DNA of 64,000 nucleotides, taken from assembly GCA_002162755.1 (NCBI GenBank), contig MAAS01000019.1:166304-230303 (forward strand). Reading direction: 5' to 3'. Both the position numbers and the translations under genes were made by a program. The notes under the pieces are model-generated. The model was not told the origin of the DNA. It worked only from the letters and a program-made list of their open reading frames with translations, and did not search any database. The first letter of the stretch is position 1. Each line of letters starts with the position of its first letter. This DNA comes from Gammaproteobacteria bacterium 50_400_T64. Its GTDB lineage: Bacteria; Pseudomonadota; Gammaproteobacteria; Pseudomonadales; Porticoccaceae. This document shows positions 1 to 9,168 of the stretch, piece by piece.

Positions 1-161
1 AAAATTGGCACGTTAAACGTATATATGCCTTCAAGCGACCATCCAATCTCGCAACCGCCTGGCTGTTCTTTTATCAAAAAACGCTTTCCCATTTATGCGA
101 TGAGTCCGGGTAGTGTAAAATTCGATACGCTACCTATCCATTACTTCAACAAAAGAAAAGT

Positions 162-2093
162 ATGTTTCAAGTCAATCTTCGCCACGATTGCACCCGATTA
201 GTGAAGCGAAGCCATTCACCCTCAATTCATGCGAGGCGCACCAACGCAGTAAAGCAGGCTCTGCCATTAATCTATGCTTTCTTCAAAGCTCACACCCGCA
301 GGGGTCTTTCACACAGTACGCAGCGACCAGGCTCGCTTATCACCCCCAAAATCACCTCAGCCCTTCTCACTCTCTTTTTACTCACCAGCACTATTGAGTG
401 TTATGGCAGCACATTAAACTATTCGCTAAATGGGCTTTCGACTGAGCTGAAAAAAAATGTCAAAGCCTGGCTGGGAGAGAGCCCAGAAACACCTGAAGAG
501 CGTTCGTACTTTCTTGCAAACCTGAACAATAGAGTCACGAAGAGCCTACAGGCACTCGGCTATTACCAACCCCATATAGTCATTAATACCGAACGCAGTG
601 AGCCAACCTGGAAACTCACTATCAGCGTCACCCCAAATCAGCCCGTACTGATTGGCAATATAGACATTCAACTTATGGGCGATGCCCTTGATGACCCGGC
701 TTTTACAGCCTTAATCTCATCAACGCCCATAAACGAAGGCGATATTCTTCACCACGGCAGGTATGAAGCTTACAAAAAATCCTTGATGCACCTTGCTCAG
801 CAACGCGGTTATTTTACCGCCAGCATCACTAAAAGCCGTATTAATGTTAATACCGGCGCAAACACAGCCCAGATACTTGTATACTTTGACAGCGGGCCGC
901 GATACCGTTTCGGCGCAGTCCGCTTTGATGAAAACATGCTCGATGCCGCACTTGAAGAGTCCCTCCAAACCTTCAAAGAAGGTGATTATTTTGATTTAGC
1001 ACAAATCCAGGAGTTTCAGGCCAACTTACAACGTACCCAGTATTTCTCCAGTATTATTTTCAAGCCCTTGATTACTGAAGCTGAAGATAATCAAGTGCCT
1101 ATCGAGCTGGGTCTTTTCCCGGCAAAACGCCACAGTATTGATATCGGCGTTGGCTACAGCACTGACACTGAAGAACGCACGTCCCTGATCTGGCGAACAC
1201 CGCGCATTAATAGTCATGGCCATAGCCAAGAAACTCGCCTGGAATATTCGCGCGTAAACCCCAGTGGGCGCGTGACCTATAAGATCCCCCTAACACATCC
1301 GATAAACGACACGTTGCTACTGAGTGCTCGCAAGGAAGAAAATGAGTTCGGCGACCTCGATAGTCAACAGAAAGAACTGTCGATACGTCGAGAAACACTA
1401 GTAGACGGTAACTGGATACGTAGCTATTCCCTGCGTGCTCTCGATGAAAGCTGGGATGCAGAGAGCTTGAAAACACAGAGTATTTATCTACTGCCAGGCC
1501 TGACTTTTTCTCATAAATTCAGGACAGGGCCTTTCGCCGATCCCCTCAGTGGCTTCAGTCAGTTTTATCAGCTCGAGGCCGGTGGTGAAGATCTCGGCTC
1601 CGATATTGATTTACTGCGTGCTTACGGAAAATTCACCTATGTCACCACTCTGAAAGCCCGGCACCGTGTGGTGACACGAGCAGAGCTGGGCGCAGTATTT
1701 ATTGATGGTAATGATCGTAAACATCTCGCACCCTCTCTGGGATTTTTTGCCGGTGGAGCACAGAGTATCCGTGGCTTTGCCTACCAGGCAATCGGCAACA
1801 AAATAAGTGGCGTATTACCCGATGGCAAACAGACAACACTGGTGGTGGGTGGCGACCGTTTAATGACCGCCAGTATGGAATACCAATATTATTTTTCTAA
1901 GCAGTGGCGTGGTGCCTTGTTCAGTGATTTTGGTGATGCCTTCGACGAAGGTGATTTTGACGCCCATTACAGTGCCGGCTTTGGTGTTCACTACCTGACC
2001 ATAGCCGGGGCTATTAAAATTGAACTGGCCAACAGCTTAAGTAACGACAATCCCGATTGGCGGCTGCACCTCAATATTGGGGCAGAATTTTGA
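162..2093 (+). CDS. tamA: TamA, Omp85-family outer membrane translocation protein
   Basis: Outer-membrane half of the translocation and assembly module, which with TamB helps insert or feed proteins/lipids to the outer membrane. The N-terminal half has POTRA-like repeats (about residues 85-330, for example around YFTASITKSRINVNTG) and the C-terminal half is an Omp85 beta-barrel with the GGAQSIRGFAYQ motif (about residue 545) and an aromatic terminus ending in F. A hydrophobic signal (LLTLFLLTS) lies unusually far in, after about 65 basic residues; no in-frame ATG, GTG or TTG sits close to it, so the upstream ATG is kept although the true start is uncertain. The stop overlaps the tamB start, so the two genes are translationally coupled. 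Length near 580 aa once the leader is discounted, normal for TamA. The family assignment is firm. Confidence 0.9.
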   Translation: MFQVNLRHDCTRLVKRSHSPSIHARRTNAVKQALPLIYAFFKAHTRRGLSHSTQRPGSLITPKITSALLTLFLLTSTIECYGSTLNYSLNGLSTELKKNVKAWLGESPETPEERSYFLANLNNRVTKSLQALGYYQPHIVINTERSEPTWKLTISVTPNQPVLIGNIDIQLMGDALDDPAFTALISSTPINEGDILHHGRYEAYKKSLMHLAQQRGYFTASITKSRINVNTGANTAQILVYFDSGPRYRFGAVRFDENMLDAALEESLQTFKEGDYFDLAQIQEFQANLQRTQYFSSIIFKPLITEAEDNQVPIELGLFPAKRHSIDIGVGYSTDTEERTSLIWRTPRINSHGHSQETRLEYSRVNPSGRVTYKIPLTHPINDTLLLSARKEENEFGDLDSQQKELSIRRETLVDGNWIRSYSLRALDESWDAESLKTQSIYLLPGLTFSHKFRTGPFADPLSGFSQFYQLEAGGEDLGSDIDLLRAYGKFTYVTTLKARHRVVTRAELGAVFIDGNDRKHLAPSLGFFAGGAQSIRGFAYQAIGNKISGVLPDGKQTTLVVGGDRLMTASMEYQYYFSKQWRGALFSDFGDAFDEGDFDAHYSAGFGVHYLTIAGAIKIELANSLSNDNPDWRLHLNIGAEF

Positions 2094-5000
2094 GAAAAAC
2101 GGGGCTCTGGCACGCCGCAATATTTATCACTTGCGTACTGCTATTACTTGTAACAGTGGTGATAACGGTGGCGTTTACCGAAGCGGGTAGCCGAACGCTA
2201 TTAAATACACTGAGCAAAACCACGCCTCTCGAAATTCAGCACACCAAAGGCACCCTGCTGGGCAAACTACACCTCTCCCATTTACGCCTCAGTAATGAAA
2301 ATATCACCCTTGAACTCAGTGACATCAACACCGAATTGACGGCGAGTTGCCTATGGTCAGGCCAGCTCTGTTTTAAAAATATTGCCGCAGCGCAACTGGA
2401 AGTACACGCACTGCCTGCAGATGATGTGAGTACAGATAAACCCGATATGATTAACAAAGCGGCAGTCGCAGCGTTAATCGTCTTTCCATTAAACATAAAA
2501 ATAGAGCACTTGAGCATCGCTAACACCAGCGTCCACTGGCAAGGGGGATCGTGGCGTCACGGACAAACCCGTGCTCAGGTCAGCATTAGCGGCTCACGAA
2601 TCAGGGTTAATGGGGCCAGTATTGAAAATACTTTTCTGGAATTGCATGAGCTGTCGTTCGACGACAAGCTCACCGGCGATCTGCCCACTAATAACGCCTC
2701 ATCCGCTAAACTCGTAACATCGAATAACATCGCCCTGCCAAGTATCGATTTGCCACTGGAGCTTGTCGTTAACCAGCTCTCGCTGCAACAGCTGCACTGG
2801 GACATTTACGGTTTCAAATTTCAACAGCAAGCGCTGAGTCTGACCGCACACTGGGTCAACACGCAGCTACAAATAAGCCAGGCTGCCATTAATGATCTTC
2901 CGCGAGCAAATGTCCGATTAAAAGGCAGCCTTGAATTCATCGATAATTGGCCCCTGACGGTTGATACCCAGCTTGAACTGGCACAGCCTTCAATTTGGCA
3001 AGGCCTTCATCAGCGTACATTCGATGTGGCGGTCTCCGGCGACTTAGCCGCGCTGAACCTCAATGCACAGCTGCACGACAATCAACCAATCAATCTGCAG
3101 GGCAAGCTAAACACTCTCGACCCACTGCTCCCTTTTGAACTACAGGCCAGCGCCCAATGGTCCGACACGTTGCCATTGCGAAACCTGCCGGGGCTGCCTA
3201 AAGACTTGCCGGAAGAACTACTTCAAAGCGACTTGCTGAGCCCTGTGCAGCTCTCTGCTGAAGGCACACGACATAGCCAATCCTTTACCTTGCAAGCGGC
3301 AGCACGGGGACTTGATTACAAGGCTCTGCAGCTATCCCTGCAAGGCCGACATGAGCAATCCCATCTCTTCATCGAACAGGCCAAGCTACGCAATATCGCC
3401 AATGACCCTATTGAAAACAGTACGGTACAAGACGACGCTGCTGAAAACCGCTCTGTAGCGGATAGCGACCTGACTCTAAGCGGCAGCCTGTTTTACGACG
3501 AAGAGCTAAAGTGGACACTGGCAGCCCTTTCCCCCGGTTTTACATTGCCCGCCATCAATCAACAAATATCCGGCCGCCTGGCGGGAAGCTTGCAGGCCAG
3601 TGGTAGCGCCAATAAGAATGACTGGCTATTCACACTTGATAAAGTGGACTTGCACGGCGACGTTAATGGTCTACCCGCCATCATTAACGGTTACGCTAAC
3701 ATCGACAATGACCTGCGTATTACACACAGTAAATTACGCGCCGAACTGAACAATGCCAAATTGCTTCTCATCGCCGATGACAGTCTCAAGCAAAGTCCTC
3801 AGTTTACTCTCACTATCGATGATCTAAGCCATTGGCATACTGACGCTGCGGGTTCTCTGATACTAGCGTCGAGTATGAGCGCCGATACTCAGCAGATTGT
3901 CTTTAAAGGCACAGGCCAAAGCTTGCAATGGCAGAATATAACCATTGGGCAAACAAGCATTGAGGGTGACTATAACCTGTACGGCTTACACGCCTACGCG
4001 CCAAACACTGCCGCATTAAAACCTTTTACTTTAGACCTGCATCTCGACAACGTAGACCTTGGCTCAAGCCAACTCCGTGAGCTGAGCATCGTCGCCAGAG
4101 GGAATGAGCAGGGGCAATCTCTTAGTGTGAGCAGCCATGGTGATATCGAAGGCACACTGGAATTCAGGGGTAAAGCCGCCAGTGCTGCCATCAATAACAA
4201 TGGGGGCTGGCGTGGCCAACTACTACCCACTCAGCTAGCAACACCCCTCGGGCAATGGCAACTGGCTCAACCGGTGGAACTTAACGGGGAGGCCGCAACC
4301 CCACAATTTAAAATTGCAGCCCATTGCTGGCAAGGAAATAATGTCCAGCTCTGCCCCGGGGCCTTTATTCTTGGCACAGAAGGTGGGGGGAGTCTTGAGC
4401 TAAACGGTGACATCAGTTTTCTCGAAAAGCTCTTACCAACCCATATCGCGATGCGGGGCCAACTACTGCTCTCGCTAGAAAGTCACTGGTCTGTCGAGGA
4501 AGGCCCTCATGTACAGGGGGAATTAACCCTGCAGTCAGGGCAAATAGCCCCCTCGCGTGACGAGCATGAGCCAGCATTTCTGCACTGGGATAAAGCGGAT
4601 GCTAACTTCACGCTAAATTCGCAAGAAATACAGTGCGTGGCTAACCTTGAACAAGCGGGCAACAAAACCATTAGCGCCGACTTAAAACTGCCTCGTGATA
4701 AAGATACCGCTATAGATGGAAAACTCATTTTTAGCCAGCTACAGCTCTACGCGTTCAAGCCATTTTTGCCAAAACTATCGCAACTACAGGGCCAGATCAA
4801 CGGCACTGTCGAGCTGTCGGGTAGTACTGAAAAGGCCCTGGGCCATGGCTCTGTCCATATTACCGATGGACAATTTGCAGCTCTCAGTAACCCCAGTGAA
4901 ATTAAAGCGATGGATCTTGAACTTAGTCTGCACGGTGACTGGGCTGAATTAAAGGGCAAGGGCAAGATGGGTGAGGGCGAATTCAACATCAACGGTAAAC

Positions 5001-5995
5001 TGGTATCTCAACCCGCGCTAGCCATCACACTGAATGTAGAAGGCAGTCAACAGCGTATTCTAATGCCCCCCAGCACGACACTGCTTGTTTCAGAGAACAT
5101 TAATCTACGCGCAAGAGAAGGCCTGCTAAAACTCGACGGTCAACTCATCTTGCACGAGGGCCTTGTGGAATTTGACCAGCTCCCCGAAGGCGGCGTTGCC
5201 CTGTCTGCTGATGCGATAGAGATTGATGCACAGGGAAAGCCACTCCAGCAGGAGCGCCCCTTTGATATGGCCATAGACCTGCACGTGGCCATTAAGAATC
5301 AGCTCGCCGTCGTTGGCCATGGCTTAAATGTACTTGTGGGCGGCGATCTTCACCTCCGACAGAAGGTACAACACCCTTTGCAACTGTTTGGCGATTTAAA
5401 GGTACTCGACGGCGAGTTTCATGCCTACGGGCAACGCTTAGCGGTGAAACGAGGCACCGTCAGTTTCACCGGTGACCTGAATAACCCCCGACTCAATGTC
5501 CGTGCCGAACGCCACGTCGGTTATGAAAAGATCACTGTGGGTGTCGAGGTACAGGGCAATCTCGCCACACCCCAGCTACAAATTTACTCCGACCCCACCA
5601 TGCCGCAAGCTGAAGCCCTGTCATACCTAACCCGCGGCAAAGGTTTGACCCGCGACAGTGGTTTAAGTAACAGCTCCGACGCGGAGGGGGATGGTACAGC
5701 CATGGCGCTGTCTCTTGGCACAAGCATTGTCAACCAGAGCGGTTTATTAAACCCCATAAACCAGCTCCCCGGTCTTAATAACATTACGTTGGGGACTGAA
5801 GAATCCGCTACTGGCACCCGAGCCACTGTCAGCGGATATATCGGCGACAAAATTTATCTGTCCTACGGTGTCGGCCTGCACGAACCCATTGACGTGCTGA
5901 CCACCCGCCTCTATCTACGCACACGCCTGTGGCTGGAGTTAGTCACTAGCCTGGAAAATAGCCTGGATCTCTACTACTCATTTGATCTTGATTAA
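2090..5995 (+). CDS. tamB: TamB, inner-membrane-anchored translocation module protein
   Basis: Large periplasm-spanning partner of TamA, of the AsmA/TamB bridge-like protein class thought to form a long beta groove from inner to outer membrane. A single N-terminal membrane helix (AIFITCVLLLLVTVVITV) is followed by about 1000 residues of repetitive beta-rich sequence and a C-terminal TamB/DUF490 domain (roughly residues 950-1300, with GHGLNVLVGGDLHLR and the closing YYSFDLD). I choose the TTG at 2090, which overlaps the tamA stop as TTGA and has GGGGCAG upstream; an in-frame TTG at 2057 is also possible but would run 37 bases into tamA. The tamA-tamB order is the standard one. Confidence 0.9.
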   Translation: MRKTGLWHAAIFITCVLLLLVTVVITVAFTEAGSRTLLNTLSKTTPLEIQHTKGTLLGKLHLSHLRLSNENITLELSDINTELTASCLWSGQLCFKNIAAAQLEVHALPADDVSTDKPDMINKAAVAALIVFPLNIKIEHLSIANTSVHWQGGSWRHGQTRAQVSISGSRIRVNGASIENTFLELHELSFDDKLTGDLPTNNASSAKLVTSNNIALPSIDLPLELVVNQLSLQQLHWDIYGFKFQQQALSLTAHWVNTQLQISQAAINDLPRANVRLKGSLEFIDNWPLTVDTQLELAQPSIWQGLHQRTFDVAVSGDLAALNLNAQLHDNQPINLQGKLNTLDPLLPFELQASAQWSDTLPLRNLPGLPKDLPEELLQSDLLSPVQLSAEGTRHSQSFTLQAAARGLDYKALQLSLQGRHEQSHLFIEQAKLRNIANDPIENSTVQDDAAENRSVADSDLTLSGSLFYDEELKWTLAALSPGFTLPAINQQISGRLAGSLQASGSANKNDWLFTLDKVDLHGDVNGLPAIINGYANIDNDLRITHSKLRAELNNAKLLLIADDSLKQSPQFTLTIDDLSHWHTDAAGSLILASSMSADTQQIVFKGTGQSLQWQNITIGQTSIEGDYNLYGLHAYAPNTAALKPFTLDLHLDNVDLGSSQLRELSIVARGNEQGQSLSVSSHGDIEGTLEFRGKAASAAINNNGGWRGQLLPTQLATPLGQWQLAQPVELNGEAATPQFKIAAHCWQGNNVQLCPGAFILGTEGGGSLELNGDISFLEKLLPTHIAMRGQLLLSLESHWSVEEGPHVQGELTLQSGQIAPSRDEHEPAFLHWDKADANFTLNSQEIQCVANLEQAGNKTISADLKLPRDKDTAIDGKLIFSQLQLYAFKPFLPKLSQLQGQINGTVELSGSTEKALGHGSVHITDGQFAALSNPSEIKAMDLELSLHGDWAELKGKGKMGEGEFNINGKLVSQPALAITLNVEGSQQRILMPPSTTLLVSENINLRAREGLLKLDGQLILHEGLVEFDQLPEGGVALSADAIEIDAQGKPLQQERPFDMAIDLHVAIKNQLAVVGHGLNVLVGGDLHLRQKVQHPLQLFGDLKVLDGEFHAYGQRLAVKRGTVSFTGDLNNPRLNVRAERHVGYEKITVGVEVQGNLATPQLQIYSDPTMPQAEALSYLTRGKGLTRDSGLSNSSDAEGDGTAMALSLGTSIVNQSGLLNPINQLPGLNNITLGTEESATGTRATVSGYIGDKIYLSYGVGLHEPIDVLTTRLYLRTRLWLELVTSLENSLDLYYSFDLD

Positions 5996-5996
5996 T

Positions 5997-6013
5997 TGAC
6001 AGCAGCGCTGTCA
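5997..6013. terminator. Small hairpin after tamB
   Basis: TGACAGC-AGC-GCTGTCA forms a 7-bp stem with a 3-base loop directly after the tamB stop and before the convergent small gene. There is no good T tract, so it is only terminator-like. Confidence 0.35.
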
Positions 6014-6033
6014 TTCAGAAAATGCGAGCGAGA

Positions 6034-6357
6034 TTAATCGTGATCAGACTCGCCCGGGTGAAATAAACCGGCAAGCATCGCCTTCTCATCTGTCGTTAAG
6101 ATATCTCGAGCGTTATTTTTATTGACTGCGGGCTGACGCTTTGTGAATACCTCCGTAGACTGCCTTCTGGAAAGATGACGTCGCTCGAGAGCCCGCCTGT
6201 CAAGAGCCCGCCTATCCATGCGCGGCCACATCAAGTATTGCGTCTCAATATTCTGACGCCATTCGGTACTGCCAAATAGAAAACCGATAAGCCGTCTTTC
6301 ATCCAAACGACGCTCACAGTCTCTGCGCTTACTTTGCCTAAAATCCTCGGCAGCCAT
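6034..6357 (-). CDS. Small arginine-rich hypothetical protein
   Basis: About 107 residues, strongly basic, of unknown function. The middle holds a degenerate short repeat rich in RR pairs (DRRALDRRALERRHLSRRQ, about residues 50-70). No signal peptide or membrane segment is seen. The start is set at the ATG at 6357 because GGGAGGTG lies just upstream in the gene direction; a GTG two codons earlier is less likely. The end, TTTDEKAMLAGLFHPGESDHD, looks like ordinary soluble protein. It stands alone, convergent with tamB. That it is a real gene is supported by the ribosome binding site and the lack of any competing frame, but I do not recognise the family. Confidence 0.6.
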   Translation of the reverse strand: MAAEDFRQSKRRDCERRLDERRLIGFLFGSTEWRQNIETQYLMWPRMDRRALDRRALERRHLSRRQSTEVFTKRQPAVNKNNARDILTTDEKAMLAGLFHPGESDHD

Positions 6358-6486
6358 ACCCACCTCCCTATCTCAGATCAAGTGATGCATAAAGTAACAT
6401 CTGCATATTCGCGGGCGTGATTATACGTAAAAATACACTTTTGCGTGATACTTTAAATTATTTAATAGACCATTATCGGCCAACTA

Positions 6487-6963
6487 TCAAGCGCCATAAA
6501 TTTTTTTAAAACGCGCTGAACTAAAGCCGTTCATCCTCTTTTTACCAATAAAAATAATCGGTACACCACGGCCTTTCATCCGCAGAAAGTCTTTTCTTCC
6601 TTTTTCCGATGTTTCAACATCGTACTCCCTGAAGCCAATTTTATTGGCTCTAAAATACTGCCTTGCACGCTTACATACACCACACCAAACGGCGCTATAC
6701 ATCACTACAGAAGGGCGGTTAAGGCGTGCTTTTTCTCGTCTATCGGCATCTCGTTGGCCAAGAAATTGTGACGTTGTGACCTCGGTGCCCTGGTAAGAGT
6801 TAATCCTTAATTCATCACCAATGGATTCGGCCACAACCGTCTCTGGTGCTTTGTCTGAAAAATGTACCTGACCCTGTTCATCGGTCCACTTATAAATTTC
6901 GCCATGGGCAGATAGCCCTATCAGTAAAAGACAAAAAACCAGCAACCTCGTAGGACCAAGCAT
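6487..6963 (-). CDS. DUF4124 plus glutaredoxin-like domain protein, exported
   Basis: Likely periplasmic thiol-redox protein. After a signal peptide (LLVFCLLLIGLSAHG) comes a DUF4124 module (EIYKWTDEQGQVHFSDKAPE), then a glutaredoxin/thioredoxin-fold domain with the redox motif CGVC in YSAVWCGVCKRARQYF and the cis-proline loop GVPIIFIG. Start is set at the ATG that opens the signal peptide; an in-frame GTG at 7002 would add 13 residues but has no ribosome binding site. It lies just downstream of the 2-hydroxyacid dehydrogenase on the same strand and may be cotranscribed. The physiological substrate cannot be told from sequence. Confidence 0.8.
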   Translation of the reverse strand: MLGPTRLLVFCLLLIGLSAHGEIYKWTDEQGQVHFSDKAPETVVAESIGDELRINSYQGTEVTTSQFLGQRDADRREKARLNRPSVVMYSAVWCGVCKRARQYFRANKIGFREYDVETSEKGRKDFLRMKGRGVPIIFIGKKRMNGFSSARFKKIYGA

Positions 6964-7004
6964 ACCTCTACCATTAATTTTATTTATGACCTTAATAACC
7001 ACAA

Positions 7005-7976
7005 TTAATTATCGCGACAATCATGAGCATTAACACAATTCACCGGCATTTCAGCCCTCCCCACACGGCGAATATTTTCTGCTACTTTATTGGCGATACC
7101 CTTAAAGCTCAAATCTGTTGCACCGCCAATATGGGGGGTGCCAATCACGTTCTGATCGAAGAGAGGATCAGCAGGGTCGACGGGCTCCTGCCAAAACACA
7201 TCAAGCCCGGCACCCATGATTTGCTTGTTATTTAAGGCGTCTAACAGGGCCTGGTAGTCAATCACGCCACCACGTGCCACATTGACCACAAAGGCTGTCG
7301 CCTTCATCAGAGTGAATTCTTCCGCAGCCATCAAGCCTCTAGTATCGTCATTCAAGGGTGGCGCGAGGATGACAAAGTCCGCCCGGGGCAACAGCTTGTG
7401 CAAGGCCTCGCCACTGACGTGCTGGGCAAGCGGGATAGCCTGCTCTTGCTCGGTGTTTTTTGGCCCACTACGCGATACAGCAAGCACCTCCATTTCAAAA
7501 CCACTAAGCCTACGCGCCACTTCTCGCCCGATACCGCCATAACCAACGATCAGCGCCGTACGCCCCTTTAGCGACCAACCCGTTGGCCCAGCCACTACAC
7601 CATCGCGAATATTCTGCTGCGCTTTGGGGAATTGCCGAGCCAGGGTCAGCATTAACATTACCGCGACCTCCGCAACAGATTCAGCATTACCGGTACCAGC
7701 AGCGGGCACATTGGCAACGTAAACACCGTTTTTACTGGCAGCGGGAATATCAATAGCATCAAGCCCCGCACCAAACTGTTGTACCAACTTGAGTTTAAGC
7801 AAAGACAATTCAGCGTCACCAAGGGCCGTAATAGCTGGAATCAGAACATCGGCATCACTACCCAGCGAACAGATTTCATCAGGTGCGCAACAAACAATCT
7901 CGTCGTCGGGCAAAAGAGCCTTCAACATATTGTGAATGGCACTAAAGCCTTGGCTGCATAATACTATTTTCATCAT
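7005..7976 (-). CDS. D-2-hydroxyacid dehydrogenase (glyoxylate/hydroxypyruvate reductase-like)
   Basis: NAD(P)-dependent oxidoreductase of the D-isomer-specific 2-hydroxyacid dehydrogenase family, 323 residues, normal length. The Rossmann nucleotide-binding loop is VGYGGIGREVARRL (about residue 145), the catalytic arginine region is FVVNVARGGVIDYQAL, and the catalytic histidine is in GTPHIGGAT (about residue 281). The exact substrate (phosphoglycerate, glyoxylate, hydroxypyruvate) is not decided by these motifs. No ACT domain is present, which argues against a regulated SerA. A 14-bp palindrome lies just upstream of the start and may be an operator. Confidence 0.85.
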   Translation of the reverse strand: MMKIVLCSQGFSAIHNMLKALLPDDEIVCCAPDEICSLGSDADVLIPAITALGDAELSLLKLKLVQQFGAGLDAIDIPAASKNGVYVANVPAAGTGNAESVAEVAVMLMLTLARQFPKAQQNIRDGVVAGPTGWSLKGRTALIVGYGGIGREVARRLSGFEMEVLAVSRSGPKNTEQEQAIPLAQHVSGEALHKLLPRADFVILAPPLNDDTRGLMAAEEFTLMKATAFVVNVARGGVIDYQALLDALNNKQIMGAGLDVFWQEPVDPADPLFDQNVIGTPHIGGATDLSFKGIANKVAENIRRVGRAEMPVNCVNAHDCRDN

Positions 7977-7994
7977 TCCCTTCCCCTGTTATTA

Positions 7995-8008
7995 CACTAT
8001 GTATAGTG
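7995..8008. promoter_or_regulatory. Palindrome upstream of the 2-hydroxyacid dehydrogenase
   Basis: CACTAT-GT-ATAGTG is a perfect inverted repeat 19 bases upstream of the start codon at 7976. It could be a binding site for a dimeric regulator; no regulator gene is adjacent. Confidence 0.3.
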
Positions 8009-8193
8009 CTAATTATTTTTTTCATGATAAAAGCATTAACGAATGTTAAACAACATGAGCACCTGACACACATCAGATTCTCTATAAATTATTACGCATA
8101 AACGGCTCAATTTCTGGCAAGGGCTTATTAGTAACTTGTAATAAAGTAGTTGCGATGCGAGCATTAATCAAAGACAAGAAAACAGGGCTAATA

Positions 8194-9135
8194 ATGGGAA
8201 CGCTTATTCGAACCGGTATCACCGTCTTCTTTCTATTAACCAGCTTATTACCCTTGGCCGCCACAGGTGGAACAGGTTTATCGCCACCAAACAATATTAG
8301 CGAAACCTGCAATAGCCCGCTGAACATACTTCTAAGTAATGACGACGGCTTTAATAAACCGGGCATTGTCGCCCTGCAACAGGCCCTCAGCCAAGCCAAA
8401 CACCGTGTTGTGCTCGCTGCTCCGGCCAAAAATGCCAGTGGTAGCAGCGCCTCCATTACTTTTGCCCCGGTAAACGTCGAGCAAGTTGAGGCCAATATTT
8501 ATGCCATTAGTGCGAGCCCGGCAACATCTGTAGTCCTCGCTGTTAGCGCCCTTTACCTACCAGGAAATCCACCTGACTTGGTGATTTCGGGAATTAACAA
8601 AGGCGCTAATCTCGGCCCTGCCACGGGTATATCCGGTACGGTGGGTGCGACCACGGCGGCGATACAAGTTATCAACCCGCCGATCCCCGCCATTGCTATT
8701 AGCACAGACCCTCTCGGCCCAAATTTTAGCGAGAAACAAAACACTGAACACTTGCAGCGTATTTCAGCCTTTATCGTCAAGCTTGTCGACAGACTCTTAC
8801 AGGAGCGGTGTAAAAACGGCGAACTGTTACCCAAAGGTCTGGCATTAAATATTAATTATCCACCACTTCCGCCCGAGAAAATCAAAGGCATTGTGATGAA
8901 AGAGCAGGGGCAGGCGCCCTATTTTAAAATTGCTTATGCACCATCCAAAGATGATGACAAGATCTATTTACCGATCTTTAAAACTCAGTCTGTCACCAAT
9001 GACATTGCACAGTCGGACACGCTTGCCTATCGTCAGGGCTTTATCACTATCGTGCCTCTGGATGGTAATTACACGAGGAAAGGCCCTGAAATGAAGACTC
9101 TTCTCGAGCCTTTGATAGTCAATATACAACCCTGA
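8194..9135 (+). CDS. SurE-like 5'/3'-nucleotidase, predicted exported
   Basis: Survival protein SurE family metallophosphatase, acting on nucleoside monophosphates. The metal-binding N-terminal motif ILLSNDDGFNKPGI (DD pair) and the VISGINKGANLGPATGISGTV segment (given here as the conserved SGINxGxN core) are clear. Unlike cytosolic SurE (about 250 aa, motif at the very N-terminus) this protein has a hydrophobic leader (ITVFFLLTSLLPLAA) and about 50 residues before the motif, so it is probably periplasmic. I prefer the ATG at 8194, which has AGGG seven bases upstream, over the ATG at 8155. It is not next to pcm, nlpD or rpoS, the usual surE neighbours. Confidence 0.85.
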   Translation: MGTLIRTGITVFFLLTSLLPLAATGGTGLSPPNNISETCNSPLNILLSNDDGFNKPGIVALQQALSQAKHRVVLAAPAKNASGSSASITFAPVNVEQVEANIYAISASPATSVVLAVSALYLPGNPPDLVISGINKGANLGPATGISGTVGATTAAIQVINPPIPAIAISTDPLGPNFSEKQNTEHLQRISAFIVKLVDRLLQERCKNGELLPKGLALNINYPPLPPEKIKGIVMKEQGQAPYFKIAYAPSKDDDKIYLPIFKTQSVTNDIAQSDTLAYRQGFITIVPLDGNYTRKGPEMKTLLEPLIVNIQP

Positions 9136-9168
9136 GCAATGGCAAAGGGCTATATGTTCTGTTGACGA

